Source: Rhodoglobus vestalii (GTDB lineage: Bacteria; Actinomycetota; Actinomycetes; Actinomycetales; Microbacteriaceae). Taken from it: a stretch of DNA of 64,000 nucleotides. Where the stretch lies: the NCBI RefSeq assembly GCF_006788895.1, contig NZ_VFRA01000001.1, positions 2,418,001 through 2,482,000 of the forward strand. Reading direction: 5' to 3'. Position numbers and translations under genes: made by a program. Under the pieces are notes generated by a model. That model ran no database searches, had not been told where the DNA came from, and saw nothing but the letters and a program-made list of their open reading frames with translations. Below, in pieces: positions 19,718-28,903 of this stretch; position 1 is the stretch's first letter, and each line of letters opens with the position of its first letter.

Positions 19718-20824
19718 ATGAAGAATCTCATGGCTCCCCGCCCCCTCACTTTCATGGTTCAGAAGAACCAAAATCCGCGCTCTGTTGAGGAGCGTGACGT
19801 GGTGCTCGCGAACCCGGGCTTTGGCGTGAACTTCACCGATCACATGGTCGATGTGTGTTGGTCAGAGATGGGCGGCTGGCACCGGCCCCGTGTTCAGCCC
19901 TACGGCCCCATCAGTCTCGACCCGGCGGCCGCGGTTCTGCACTACGGGCAGGAGATCTTCGAGGGGTTGAAAGCGTTCCGTCATGCGGATGGCTCAATCT
20001 GGTCGTTCCGCCCCGAAGCTAACGGTGCCAGACTGCAGCGTTCCGCCCGCCGGATGGCGCTGCCCGAGCTGCCCATAGACGCCTTCATCGATTCCCTCAA
20101 GCAGCTGGTCGCGGTCGACGGCGACTGGGTGCCCAATGCTCCCGAGACCAGCCTCTACCTGCGCCCCTTCATGTTTGCCAAGGAGGCGTTCCTGGGGGTG
20201 CGTGCCGCCAAGAAGGTCAACTACTACGTGATCGCTAGCCCCGCTGGTGCGTATTTCACCGGTGGTGTGGCTCCGGTATCGATCTGGGTTTCGACGAACT
20301 ACACCCGGGCAGGTCGCGGCGGCACGGGTGCAGCAAAGACCGGTGGCAATTACGCGTCGTCGCTCGTCGCTCAGCAGGAGGCGGCAGAGCAGGGCTGCGC
20401 CCAGGTGCTGTTCTTGGATGCCGAAGAGGGCAAGTACATCGAAGAGTTGGGTGGGATGAACGTGGTGCTCGTCAAGAAAGACGGAACCCTCGTGACCCCG
20501 CACTCTGAGTCGATCCTTGAGGGCATCACGCGTGACTCTGTCCTGCAGCTTGCGGAAGACCGTGGCCATAAGATCGAGCGTCGCCGGGTGACTCTTGAAG
20601 AGTGGCGCGAGGGTGTTGAGTCGGGCGAAATCACTGAGATGTTCGCGTGCGGTACCGCGGCCATCATCACGCCCATCGCCATGCTCAAGGGTGCGAGTGT
20701 TGAGATTGGGTCGGCGGATGCTGCCGCCGGCGAGTTGACGATGTCGCTGCGGGAAGAACTCACCGACATCCAGTACGGCCGTCGCGAAGATAAGCACGGC
20801 TGGATGATGAGGCTCGACGCATGA
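19718..20824 (+). CDS. ilvE: Branched-chain amino acid aminotransferase
   Basis: A 368-residue fold-type IV PLP aminotransferase performing the last step of valine, leucine and isoleucine synthesis. Visible: HYGQEIFEGLKAFR, the PLP lysine in GAAKTGGNYASSLVAQ (about residue 208), EELGGMNVVLV and the phosphate-binding TEMFACGTAAIITPI. AAGGA lies six bases before the ATG. It overlaps the next gene by ATGA, so the downstream FAH-family protein is co-translated with it. Confidence 0.96.
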   Translation: MKNLMAPRPLTFMVQKNQNPRSVEERDVVLANPGFGVNFTDHMVDVCWSEMGGWHRPRVQPYGPISLDPAAAVLHYGQEIFEGLKAFRHADGSIWSFRPEANGARLQRSARRMALPELPIDAFIDSLKQLVAVDGDWVPNAPETSLYLRPFMFAKEAFLGVRAAKKVNYYVIASPAGAYFTGGVAPVSIWVSTNYTRAGRGGTGAAKTGGNYASSLVAQQEAAEQGCAQVLFLDAEEGKYIEELGGMNVVLVKKDGTLVTPHSESILEGITRDSVLQLAEDRGHKIERRRVTLEEWREGVESGEITEMFACGTAAIITPIAMLKGASVEIGSADAAAGELTMSLREELTDIQYGRREDKHGWMMRLDA

Positions 20825-21591
20825 AGGTAGCGCGTTTCAGCTCTGGCACGGGTGCCCGCTACGGCATCATTGACGGCGACGAGATCGTTGTGCTCACTGG
20901 CGACCCCATGTTCAATGGTTTCGAGACTACTGACGAGCGTCTGCCGCTGGCGGAAATCAAGATTGTGGCACCGGTGATTCCGCGTTCGAAGGTGGTGGCG
21001 ATTGGTCGCAACTATGCCGAGCACGCGAAAGAACTTGGCAACGAGACGCCCACCGAGCCGATGATGTTCCTCAAGCCCAACACCTCGGTGGTGGGCCCCG
21101 GGGATGCCATCATGTTGCCGCCGCAGAGTGAGCATGTGAGCTTTGAGGGCGAGTTGGCTGTCGTCATCGGCAGCATCGCCAAGAATGTGGCCGAGGCCGA
21201 TGCTGACAGTGTGATTTTCGGATACACCATCGCCAACGATGTGACGGCACGCGATCTGCAGAAGAAAGACGGCCAGTGGTCGCGCGCAAAAGGATTCGAT
21301 ACGTTCTGCCCACTCGGGCCTGTGATCGAGACAGAGTTCCAGGTGGCGGCGCAGAGCATCCGCACGACAGTGAACGGTGACCTCAAGCAAGACGGAACCG
21401 TCGACCAGATGGTGCACTCGGTGGCGTCCCTGGTTGCGTATGCGTCAAGCGTGTTCACCCTGCTGCCTGGTGATCTGATTCTCACGGGAACCCCCGCGGG
21501 AGTGGGCCAGATAGTGAACGGTGACACCGTCGAAATCACGATTGAGGAAATCGGCACACTGAGCAACCCGGTGCGCACCGCGTCGAGGTAG
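20821..21591 (+). CDS. Fumarylacetoacetate hydrolase-family protein
   Basis: A 256-residue FAH-family enzyme. The short N-terminal domain is followed by the metal-binding core: [13 protein letters not shown], the Glu-x-Glu pair in [19 protein letters not shown] and the C-terminal LTGTPAGVG. Members include oxaloacetate decarboxylases, acylpyruvases and aromatic-pathway hydrolases, so the substrate is not set by sequence. ATGA overlap with ilvE suggests a role linked to keto-acid metabolism, which is inference. Confidence 0.88.
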   Translation: MKVARFSSGTGARYGIIDGDEIVVLTGDPMFNGFETTDERLPLAEIKIVAPVIPRSKVVAIGRNYAEHAKELGNETPTEPMMFLKPNTSVVGPGDAIMLPPQSEHVSFEGELAVVIGSIAKNVAEADADSVIFGYTIANDVTARDLQKKDGQWSRAKGFDTFCPLGPVIETEFQVAAQSIRTTVNGDLKQDGTVDQMVHSVASLVAYASSVFTLLPGDLILTGTPAGVGQIVNGDTVEITIEEIGTLSNPVRTASR

Positions 21592-21669
21592 TGCGGACCG
21601 GTATCAACACCGAATAGCTGTCTCGAATGTCTGCGTGAGCAACCCTCCTCCCCACAGGCTCGCCTCGCA

Positions 21670-21675
21670 TAGAAT
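21670..21675 (+). promoter_or_regulatory. -10 hexamer TAGAAT of a leaderless promoter (gltX)
   Basis: TAGAAT ends seven bases before the ATG at 21683. This selects 21683 over the in-frame upstream starts at 21635 and 21674. Confidence 0.6.
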
Positions 21676-21682
21676 GGGCTCA

Positions 21683-23173
21683 ATGTCTGCGCCATTTTCT
21701 ACTGCAACCGCTTCCGACGTTCGCGTACGGTTTTGTCCCTCACCCACGGGTACGCCCCACGTCGGGCTGATCCGCACGGCCCTGTTTAATTGGGCTTATG
21801 CGCGCCACACTGGGGGCACGATGGTGTTCCGGATTGAAGATACGGATGCCGCTCGCGACAGTGAAGAGAGCTATCTACAGCTTCTCGACGCGATGCGCTG
21901 GCTGGGTCTTGACTGGGATGAGGGCGTCGAGACCGGCGGACCCCACGGGCCGTACCGTCAGTCGCAGCGCAGCGATATCTACCGTGAGGTTATTGAGAAG
22001 CTGAAAGCTTCCGGTCACCTCTATGAGTCTTTTGCGACGGGTGAGGAGATCGAGGCCCGCAATGTTGCGAGTGGTCGCGACCCGAAGCAGGGTTATGACA
22101 ACTTTGAGCGCGACCTCACCGCTGAGCAGAGTGCGGCGTTCACGGCGGAGGGCCGCCAGCCGGCACTACGTTTGCGTGTGCCCGACACGGATCTGAGCTT
22201 TGATGATCTGGTTCGTGGCGAGATCACGTTCCCGGCGGGATCGTTCTCTGACTTTGTTGTGGTGCGCCCGAATGGTGCCCCGCTGTACACCTTTGTGAAT
22301 CCGGTGGATGATGCGCTGATGGGCATCACGCATGTTCTGCGCGGTGAGGATCTGCTGTCGAGCACCCCACGCCAGATTGCCCTCTACACAGCACTCATCG
22401 AGGTCGGTATCACGGAGGCGATTCCGCGTTTCGGCCATTTGCCGTATGTGATGGGTGAGGGCAACAAGAAGCTCTCGAAGCGTGACCCGGAGTCGAACCT
22501 GTTTCTGCACCGTGACCGCGGGTTCATTCCCGAGGGTCTCATCAACTATCTGTCGCTACTGGGCTGGTCGTTGGCTCCCGACCGCGATGTGTTCTCGATC
22601 AACGAACTGATTGCTGCCTTCGATGTGGAGAACGTGAACCCGAACCCGGCCCGTTTTGATGTGAAGAAGGCGGAGTCGCTGAATGGTGACCACATCCGTC
22701 TGCTGTCGGCGGAGGAGTTTGCGGGCCGTCTGGTCCCGTATCTGGTTGCTGCTGGGGTGATTTCTGCTGAGCCCACGGAGGCTGAGCTGGTGAGGCTCGC
22801 TGATGCTGCACCTCTCGTGCAGGAGCGCATGCAGTTGTTGGGCGATGCGCCTGGCCTGTTGCAGTTCTTGTTCACTCCGGATGCGGACCTCGTTGTTGAA
22901 GCGGATGCGATGCCGAAAGCTGAGGGCCCGGAAGTTCTGGATGCCGCGATGGCTGTGTTGCCGGCGGTGGAGCCGTGGACGCATGAGGCAATCGAAGCTG
23001 CTCTTCGCGTCGAACTTATTGATGTGAAGAAGATGAAGCCACGTCTGGCGTTTGGTCCGTTGCGCAGTGCGATCGCTGGGCGCCGCATCAGCCCGCCGCT
23101 GTTTGAGTCGATGGAGTTGTTGGGTAAAGACTCGACTCTGGCTCGTCTGGGAGCTCTGCGCGCACAGCTATGA
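21683..23173 (+). CDS. gltX: Glutamyl-tRNA synthetase
   Basis: A 496-residue class I synthetase charging tRNA-Glu. The HIGH-type motif is in [20 protein letters not shown] (about residues 17-36), the KMSKS-type motif is KLSKRD near residue 255, and the C-terminal anticodon-binding domain is complete. Because a CTG tRNA-Gln gene follows nearby, the enzyme may or may not also mischarge tRNA-Gln; the window does not settle this. The stop overlaps the next start as ATGA. Confidence 0.96.
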   Translation: MSAPFSTATASDVRVRFCPSPTGTPHVGLIRTALFNWAYARHTGGTMVFRIEDTDAARDSEESYLQLLDAMRWLGLDWDEGVETGGPHGPYRQSQRSDIYREVIEKLKASGHLYESFATGEEIEARNVASGRDPKQGYDNFERDLTAEQSAAFTAEGRQPALRLRVPDTDLSFDDLVRGEITFPAGSFSDFVVVRPNGAPLYTFVNPVDDALMGITHVLRGEDLLSSTPRQIALYTALIEVGITEAIPRFGHLPYVMGEGNKKLSKRDPESNLFLHRDRGFIPEGLINYLSLLGWSLAPDRDVFSINELIAAFDVENVNPNPARFDVKKAESLNGDHIRLLSAEEFAGRLVPYLVAAGVISAEPTEAELVRLADAAPLVQERMQLLGDAPGLLQFLFTPDADLVVEADAMPKAEGPEVLDAAMAVLPAVEPWTHEAIEAALRVELIDVKKMKPRLAFGPLRSAIAGRRISPPLFESMELLGKDSTLARLGALRAQL

Positions 23174-24069
23174 GTGAGCAGTTCGACTGGGAGGTTGTCA
23201 TTGTCGGCGGCGGACCGGCCGGACTCAGTGCTGCGCTGAATCTGGCGCGTGCTCGTCGCCGCACGTTCCTGCTTGACGGCAATCGCCCCCGCAATTCGGC
23301 GACGTTCCACTCGCACGGCTTTTTGAGCCGCGATGGTATTTCTCCATTGGAGTTGCGCAAGCTGGGTCGCGAGGAGCTTGAGCAGTACCCGAATGTTCAG
23401 TTCGAGCGCACCATTGTCGAGAGCATTGAGCCGCTGGCGGACGGTGGTTTCACGGTGACCTATCGCGGAGGAGTCGCCACTACTCGCACGGTGCTGATCG
23501 CAACGGGCCTGCGTGAGGTGCTGCCGGTGTTGCCGACGCTGCGTGCGTTCTATGGCACGAGCATCCACTCCTGTATGGAGTGTGACGGTTACGAGTATGC
23601 GGATCGCCCGATTGCACTGATCGGGGCCAGCGATGATTTGGCGGAGCGGGCGCTGCTGTTGTCGCAGTGGAGCCGCGACCTGATTGTTTTCACTCAGGGC
23701 GTGGGCCACGTGAGCGAGACGGATGAGGGGATGCTTGCTGGCCGTGGCATCCGGGTGGATCGTCGGGTGGTGGCGGATGTCGCGGGCGACCGTGATGGGC
23801 TGACCGGTGTTGTGCTCGCCGATGGCGAGACAATCCCACGCGAGGCCGCGTTTGTGCGCCCCGACTATGAGACCGCGCTCGACTATGCGCAGGGCTTGCA
23901 GCTCACACTCGACCCGGAGGGTCTGATCGTCGTCGACTCTGCCGGTCGCACCAGCACGGCGGGTGCCTATGCGATTGGTGAGGCTACTCCGCCCGGGCCC
24001 CAGCAGCTCATTGTTGCGGCGGGGGACGGCGCTGAGGTTGCCGCGACCATCAACCGCGACCTGCTGTAG
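23170..24069 (+). CDS. Thioredoxin reductase-like NAD(P)/FAD-dependent oxidoreductase
   Basis: A 299-residue two-dinucleotide-domain flavoprotein. The FAD motif [17 protein letters not shown] is at residues 13-29 and a redox-type CMEC is in [11 protein letters not shown] near residue 138, in the position of the TrxR CxxC. The usual NAD(P) GxGxxA is degenerate ([12 protein letters not shown]). The C-terminal FAD-binding segment reads [22 protein letters not shown]. It resembles TrxR-like proteins that act on other disulfides or quinones. Coupled to gltX by ATGA. Confidence 0.82.
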   Translation: MSEQFDWEVVIVGGGPAGLSAALNLARARRRTFLLDGNRPRNSATFHSHGFLSRDGISPLELRKLGREELEQYPNVQFERTIVESIEPLADGGFTVTYRGGVATTRTVLIATGLREVLPVLPTLRAFYGTSIHSCMECDGYEYADRPIALIGASDDLAERALLLSQWSRDLIVFTQGVGHVSETDEGMLAGRGIRVDRRVVADVAGDRDGLTGVVLADGETIPREAAFVRPDYETALDYAQGLQLTLDPEGLIVVDSAGRTSTAGAYAIGEATPPGPQQLIVAAGDGAEVAATINRDLL

Positions 24070-24172
24070 CGCGTTGTGTTTGGCGAGCGTATGTGGTGCT
24101 AGTGCCGGGTGAACCACGGCCCGCTCAGGATGCGCTAAAGTGGTAAATCGGTTCGGTTCCGGTCGAACCCTG

Positions 24173-24244
24173 TGGGGTATGGTGTAATTGGCAACACGGA
24201 AGATTCTGATTCTTTTGTTCTTGGTTCGAGTCCAGGTACCCCAG
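24173..24244 (+). tRNA. tRNA-Gln (CTG)
   Basis: A 72-nt cloverleaf with acceptor TGGGGTA/TACCCCA, anticodon stem GAAGA/TCTTT and loop TTCTGAT giving anticodon CTG at 24206-24208, and T arm CTTGG/CCAGG. Discriminator G at 24244; CCA is not encoded. Confidence 0.95.
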
Positions 24245-24857
24245 CAAAAAAGCCCGGATATTCAGGGAAGTCCCAAGTAAACACTGGCAATACCTTTCAC
24301 CGGACGAAGTAATGCCCCGGCCTGATGGCGGAGGGCATTTCATAGTGAACAGGGTCTAAGTCCAGCCGTTATGGTGCGAATCGGTCTGTGATGGCTGTCA
24401 CGTTCGAGAGACGTAGCGTTGCAGACACTTGGAGGTTGCCGCCTTCCAGCGAGGGGTGCCGCGCCATCGAGCTATGGCTGGCCACCGCTCGCCTAGCGGC
24501 CAGCACGCATTCAGGCTATGAAACCTCGAAACGCAACTACTCGGCTGTCCTCCTGCCGGTTCCAGCGTGTAGTTCCATTCGCCGTGAAATTGATGGCGGG
24601 TGAGGGGTAGGGCGTCGAGGATGCACTGAACGGTCAGCCCGGACGAAAGAGCAGCTTCGATGCCCGATCTGCACCCAGCGATTACCGGATGGGCGCACAA
24701 GGTCTTGGATCCCGACCGTTAACATCCCCTAAATATCCAGTAAACATCCGGCGGATCGCGGACGATTCGCGACGAGCGGTTCAGGCCAGAGAGTAGTTTG
24801 ATCTTTAATCAGCCGCCGATTCGGTACACCGTGCGGGTGTCAGAGACAGGAGCACCA
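24245..24857. other. 613-bp gene-poor stretch between tRNA-Gln and phnD
   Basis: No intact gene was found. It holds a short transposase remnant on the minus strand (24557-24643). The rest shows no convincing coding frame or hairpin beyond weak inverted matches. Confidence 0.6.
24557..24643 (-). pseudogene. Remnant of an ISAzo13-type (DDE) transposase
   Basis: The minus strand translates as SSGLTVQCILD joined directly to ALPLTRHQFHGEWNYTLEP. The phrase FHGEWNYT-x-x-P is the C-terminal hallmark I associate with ISAzo13-family transposases (Rhodopirellula DDE domain). About 15 residues normally between the two blocks are missing, so this is an in-frame internal deletion, and no N-terminal catalytic portion is present. 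No terminal inverted repeats were found. It is a footprint of past insertion beside the tRNA-Gln gene. Confidence 0.55.
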
Positions 24858-25823
24858 GTGTTCAAAAGAAGCATCACCTTCGCAGTCGTGGCCGGGGTCG
24901 CCATCGTCCTCGCCGCCTGTTCGCCCGGCGGTAATTCGACAGACCCGGCAGTCATCGACGAGCTCGTGCTCGGTCTCGTTCCCTCCCAAGACATCGACCA
25001 ACTCGTCATCGACGCCGACGAACTGGGCGCTCTGCTGGGCGACGAACTGGGCATCCCGGTCGAGGCCGTGGTCACCGACAGCTACGCGGCACTCGTCGTC
25101 GCGATGCAGGCCGAGCAGGCGCAGATCGGCATGTTCGGACCAATCGCGCTCGTACAGGCGGTCGACCAGGCCGGTGCAGAAGCTGTACTGCAGTCCGTGC
25201 GCTACGGTTCGAGCACCTACGTCACCCAGTGGTACACCAACGATCCCGACCGCTTCTGCACGACCGACATCGTCACCGATGAAGACGGTTACACCTTCTG
25301 CAACGGCACCGACGAAGCCGAGGGCGGCCCGGTGGGTGAAGAGGCACTCGCCGAGATCGCCCAGGATGAGTCCATTGCGTTCGTCGACGAAGGTTCGGCT
25401 TCCGGCTACTACTACCCGGCGACCCAAATCCAGAATGCCGGACTCGACCCCTTCGACCTGAGCGGCTCGTTCTTCGCCGGTGGCCACCCGAACGCCGTGC
25501 TCTCGGTTGCCCGTGGCGACGCGACCGTCGGCGTCAGCTTCAACGATGCACGGTCCGAGGTCGTTGACGAGATCCCGACGATCGGTTCGGATGTCACGGT
25601 GTTCGCCTGGTCGGAGAACATCCCCAACGACGGAATCGCTGTTGCGGGAAACCTGTCCGACGAGCTGAAGCAGCGCATCACAGATGCCTTCCTCGCGATC
25701 GCAGAGAACGAAGAGGGGGCCGCAATCCTGTCGGCGGTGTACAACATCGACGGGCTGGTTCCGGCCGACCTCGACGCTCTCGACGCCGCGCGCGCCGTCG
25801 AGGCTACGTTCGGCGACGAGTAA
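24858..25823 (+). CDS. phnD: PhnD-type substrate-binding lipoprotein (phosphate/phosphite/phosphonate ABC transporter)
   Basis: A 321-residue lipoprotein: signal peptide FKRSITFAVVAGVAIVLAAC with lipobox LAAC, then a PhnD/PtxB-type periplasmic-binding fold (VLGLVPSQDID, AALVVAMQAEQAQIGMFGP, VDEGSASGYYYPATQIQ, SFNDARSEV). The GTG at 24858 is chosen because GGAG lies five bases upstream and it begins the signal peptide. It opens a PhnD-C-E-E transporter. With no C-P lyase, phosphite dehydrogenase or phosphonatase gene here, the transported anion is unknown. Confidence 0.9.
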   Translation: MFKRSITFAVVAGVAIVLAACSPGGNSTDPAVIDELVLGLVPSQDIDQLVIDADELGALLGDELGIPVEAVVTDSYAALVVAMQAEQAQIGMFGPIALVQAVDQAGAEAVLQSVRYGSSTYVTQWYTNDPDRFCTTDIVTDEDGYTFCNGTDEAEGGPVGEEALAEIAQDESIAFVDEGSASGYYYPATQIQNAGLDPFDLSGSFFAGGHPNAVLSVARGDATVGVSFNDARSEVVDEIPTIGSDVTVFAWSENIPNDGIAVAGNLSDELKQRITDAFLAIAENEEGAAILSAVYNIDGLVPADLDALDAARAVEATFGDE

Positions 25824-25906
25824 CCGCAGGTTCATAGTCGGGCCCGCGTACGATGGGTGCGCGAGCCCGCTTGTTCCTGTTTCCTCCCAGCAGAAGGATT
25901 TACTGC

Positions 25907-26728
25907 GTGATCCGCTTCACTGACGTCTCGGTACGGTACGCGAACGGAGTGCTCGGTCTCGACGGGATCAACCTCGAGATCCCTGACGGCCAGTTCGTCG
26001 TCGTCGTCGGGCTCTCCGGTGCCGGCAAATCGACCCTTGTGCGCTCGATCAACGCTCTCGTGCCAACAACATCGGGTGAACTCATGGTGTCCGGGCAGCG
26101 TGTGGACGGCGCGTCCAAGCGGAGTTTGCGCGAACTACGGTCCCGGGTGGGGATGATCTTCCAGTCATTCAACCTCGTGACGCGCACGACGGTGCTCAAG
26201 AACGTGCTGGTCGGCCGACTACATGCGACTCCGACCCTGCTGTCAATTTTTGGCATCTACCGGCCCGCCGATGTCGAACTCGCGTTCGAGGCACTTGAGC
26301 GTGTGGGGATCGTCGAGAAGGCATACACGCGTGCGTCGCAACTCTCGGGCGGCCAGCAGCAGCGCGTCGCGATCGCGCGGGTCCTCGCCCAGCAGCCGAA
26401 TGTGATCCTCGCCGACGAACCGGTGGCATCGCTCGACCCGCCAACGGCCAACATGGTCATGCGCGACCTGCAGAGGATCAACCGCGACCTCGGAATCACG
26501 ACCGTCGTCAATCTCCACTTCCTTGACCTCGCCCGCGGTTATGCCGAACGCATCATCGGCATGCGCGAGGGACGCATCGTGTTCGATGGACCTCCGGATG
26601 AAGCAGACGACGAAGTGTTCGCCCAGATCTATGGTCGATCGCTCACCGCAGACGACATCCTGCCGACCGGGCAGGACGTAAGCAACCGTGAGGGCGTCGA
26701 CGGCACGGGCGACGAGGAGCTGTCGTGA
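25907..26728 (+). CDS. phnC: PhnC-type ABC transporter ATP-binding protein
   Basis: A 273-residue ATPase with Walker A GLSGAGKST (about residues 33-41), signature LSGGQQQRVAIARVL, Walker B VILADEPVASLDP and an H-loop histidine in VVNLHFLDLARGY. It energises uptake through the two PhnE permeases. GTG start at 25907 with AGAAGGA eight bases upstream. The stop overlaps the next gene's GTG as GTGA. Confidence 0.93.
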   Translation: MIRFTDVSVRYANGVLGLDGINLEIPDGQFVVVVGLSGAGKSTLVRSINALVPTTSGELMVSGQRVDGASKRSLRELRSRVGMIFQSFNLVTRTTVLKNVLVGRLHATPTLLSIFGIYRPADVELAFEALERVGIVEKAYTRASQLSGGQQQRVAIARVLAQQPNVILADEPVASLDPPTANMVMRDLQRINRDLGITTVVNLHFLDLARGYAERIIGMREGRIVFDGPPDEADDEVFAQIYGRSLTADDILPTGQDVSNREGVDGTGDEELS

Positions 26729-27522
26729 CTGCGCCTGCACCGTCTGTGGCACGTCCCACGAAACCCCGGACCAACTGGCCGCTGTGGGCGCTACTCGCAG
26801 CAGCCGCTGCGATGTCCGTGTGGTCGGGCATCGGGATCGAGTTTGATCTCCGCCCTCTCTTCGAGGATTTTGGACGTGGCTGGTTCATCATCCGAGAGTT
26901 CTTCGCACCGAACTGGGCGTTCATCGGCCGAACCATCCCAGCCTGGACCGAGACGCTCTCAATCGCCGTGATCGCCAGCCTCGTTGGCTGCACGATCGCG
27001 CTCGTGATGTCGATGCTCGCCTCACAGGTCACAGCGCGCAGTAACTGGGTCTACCGGTCGGCCAAGTTCGTGCTGTCCCTAGTACGTTCGCTGCCAGACG
27101 TCGGCTACGGGCTACTTTTGGTCGCCCTTGTCGGCGTCGGCTCCCTCGCCGGCATCCTCGCTCTCACCATGTTCAACATCGGCATCGTTGCGAAGCTGAC
27201 GTCAGAGACGATCGACGGCGTCGATCCCGGACCGCTCGAGGCAGCCGATGCTTCCGGAGCCGATGTCGTGCAGCGCGCGCGAATGGCAGTGCTTCCGCAA
27301 ATCTTGCCCAGCTATCTCTCATACTGCCTTTACGTTTTCGAGCTCAACATCCGCGCATCCGTGATCATCGGCATCGTCGGTGGCGGTGGAATTGGCGCAA
27401 TTATCGCTGTCGAGTTGTCCCGCTTCAACTACGACAACCTCTCGGCGATCATCGTGCTGCTGATCGTCGTCGTATTCGCCATAGACCAATTCTCCCGAGC
27501 GCTCCGAAGGAGGCTCGTCTGA
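26725..27522 (+). CDS. phnE: PhnE-type ABC transporter permease (first copy)
   Basis: A 265-residue inner-membrane permease with about six helices. It has the ABC-permease loop ETIDGVDPGPLEAADASGAD that docks on the ATPase, and the C-terminal family pattern VGGGGIGAIIAVELSRFNY. Starts with GTG overlapping phnC and ends overlapping the second permease as TGATG, so the four-gene operon is tightly coupled. Confidence 0.92.
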   Translation: MTAPAPSVARPTKPRTNWPLWALLAAAAAMSVWSGIGIEFDLRPLFEDFGRGWFIIREFFAPNWAFIGRTIPAWTETLSIAVIASLVGCTIALVMSMLASQVTARSNWVYRSAKFVLSLVRSLPDVGYGLLLVALVGVGSLAGILALTMFNIGIVAKLTSETIDGVDPGPLEAADASGADVVQRARMAVLPQILPSYLSYCLYVFELNIRASVIIGIVGGGGIGAIIAVELSRFNYDNLSAIIVLLIVVVFAIDQFSRALRRRLV

Positions 27523-28382
27523 TGACCGGGACAGCTCGGAGAGGGACCGTTCGCCCCACCCAGCCGAGCAAACTTCGTTACACGCTTGCGCAGCTCACGG
27601 TGCTCGCCATCATCATCGTCTGCGTCGTCGTCGTCGATGCCCGGTGGGGGCGACTGATCGAAGCTCCGCCGCTGGCCCTCCATTACGGCGGGCTGATGGC
27701 GTCAGGAGTGGTGCAGGACCCGTTCACAGTTCCGTACAACGAATACTGGCTCGTCGCGCTCGAACTCATGATCGAGTCCCTGCACATGGCCTGGATTGGC
27801 ACACTCATCGGCGCTGCACTCTCGTTTCCGCTCGGCTTCCTAGCCGCGTCGAACGTCGCGCCCGCACCCGTCGTCTTCGCCGTTCGCCAGGTTCTCAACG
27901 TCATCCGGGCGATTCCGGAGCTTATCTTCGCGATCGCCATCATGATGCCGATCTTCGGTCTCGGACCACTCGCCGGTGCGCTGGCCATCGGTGTCGGGTC
28001 GGTCGGCACGCTAGGCAAGCTCACGAGTGAGGTGATCGAGGGGGTCGATCCAGGTCCGGTGGATGCCGTGCGCTCGACCGGCAGCAGGCAAGTCCAGGTG
28101 CTGCGCTGGGGGGTGCTCCCACAGATCCTCCCCGAAGTTGTCGCCTTCTGGCTTTACCGGTTCGAGATCAACATCCGCGCGAGTGCCATTCTCGGTGTAC
28201 TCGGCGCCGGCGGAGTGGGTGCGCTGTTGTCGCAGCTATTCGACCGGCGGCTCTGGGACCGGATCGGGATCACGCTCGTGGTGATCATTGTGGTGACCAT
28301 CATCGTCGACCAGGTCTCCGGTGCCATCCGCCACCGGATCATCTCCGGGGCCCCGCCAACACAGGGTAGCGCGATCGTCTGA
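27522..28382 (+). CDS. phnE: PhnE-type ABC transporter permease (second copy)
   Basis: A 286-residue permease paralogous to the preceding one: coupling loop EVIEGVDPGPVDAVRSTGS and C-terminal LGAGGVGALLSQLFDRRLWD. The pair probably form a heterodimeric channel, which is common in phosphonate/phosphite-type systems. Last gene of the operon; the next gene is convergent. Confidence 0.92.
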   Translation: MTGTARRGTVRPTQPSKLRYTLAQLTVLAIIIVCVVVVDARWGRLIEAPPLALHYGGLMASGVVQDPFTVPYNEYWLVALELMIESLHMAWIGTLIGAALSFPLGFLAASNVAPAPVVFAVRQVLNVIRAIPELIFAIAIMMPIFGLGPLAGALAIGVGSVGTLGKLTSEVIEGVDPGPVDAVRSTGSRQVQVLRWGVLPQILPEVVAFWLYRFEINIRASAILGVLGAGGVGALLSQLFDRRLWDRIGITLVVIIVVTIIVDQVSGAIRHRIISGAPPTQGSAIV

Positions 28383-28473
28383 GGCCGGCCGGGGATATCG
28401 GCACTCCTAGGCAGCCGTCGAATACGCGGGTCTGGGCGAGGATTTTCCGCAGCATCGCAGGTGCGGCCGCAGG

Positions 28474-28830
28474 TTAGAAGCTGAGGATCTGATAGCCCTC
28501 GATCACGAGGTTTCGCACGCTCGCTTCGCCCTTGTACTCGGTGAGCAAGTTCCAGCCTCCCGCAGCGATTTCGTCGGAGACCCCGTGGGAGGCGACGCAG
28601 AATCCGCAAGCACCCCGGATGTTGTCCTTGAGCGCCACAGCGAGGGGGTTCATCTTGTGGCTGGGCGCGGTGATCGCGGCCAATGTTTCCACGCCCGAAC
28701 CGTCGAAGACGACGACGATGTCATCGCCGGCCTGCGTGAATTCGAGGGCGGTCTTGAGGCCGCGGTAGACGCGTGAGGCGTCGGAGGTGATGGGCTCATA
28801 GATGACGACGGCAATTTTCAAATCTGACAT
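28474..28830 (-). CDS. DsrE/DsrF-like small sulfur-relay-type protein
   Basis: A 118-residue protein of the DsrE fold: IAVVIYEP start, VVVFDGSGVETLAAI in the middle, and GACGFCVASHGV containing two cysteines spaced CGFC where DsrE-like proteins carry their sulfur-accepting cysteine. DsrE relatives pass persulfide sulfur or act as peroxiredoxin-like proteins; no tus or dsr partners are present, so the role is open. Divergent from a TetR regulator, with a GACC-N5-GGTC site 23 bases before its start. Confidence 0.8.
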   Translation of the reverse strand: MSDLKIAVVIYEPITSDASRVYRGLKTALEFTQAGDDIVVVFDGSGVETLAAITAPSHKMNPLAVALKDNIRGACGFCVASHGVSDEIAAGGWNLLTEYKGEASVRNLVIEGYQILSF

Positions 28831-28852
28831 GGTGTGCCTCTTCTCTTAGGTA

Positions 28853-28865
28853 GACCGTTCTGGTC
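28853..28865. promoter_or_regulatory. Operator-like inverted repeat GACC-N5-GGTC
   Basis: GACC (28853-28856) and GGTC (28862-28865) form an inverted repeat in the divergent DsrE/TetR gap, close to the DsrE start. A related site lies 12 bases away. It resembles TetR-family operators, but binding is inferred. Confidence 0.45.
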
Positions 28866-28876
28866 ACTGATAACTA

Positions 28877-28893
28877 TACCGATCTGTCTGGTA
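28877..28893. promoter_or_regulatory. Operator-like inverted repeat TACC-N9-GGTA over the tetR -10
   Basis: TACC (28877-28880) and GGTA (28890-28893) share the ACCGNTCTG core with the first site, and the right arm runs into the TAAAGT hexamer. This would suit autorepression. Confidence 0.45.
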
Positions 28894-28897
28894 AAGT
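28892..28897 (+). promoter_or_regulatory. -10 hexamer TAAAGT of a leaderless promoter (tetR)
   Basis: TAAAGT ends six bases before the ATG at 28904; no ribosome site is present. Confidence 0.6.
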
Positions 28898-28903
28898 CCA
28901 GTC

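Noticed and set aside
22546..24117. 523-codon open frame antisense to gltX and the flavoprotein gene
   Set aside because: Both plus-strand genes are unmistakable. The antisense translation is Arg/His-rich with no motif.
24858..28382. Phosphonate degradation locus
   Set aside because: Only the transporter is present; no C-P lyase, phosphonatase or phosphite dehydrogenase gene was seen.
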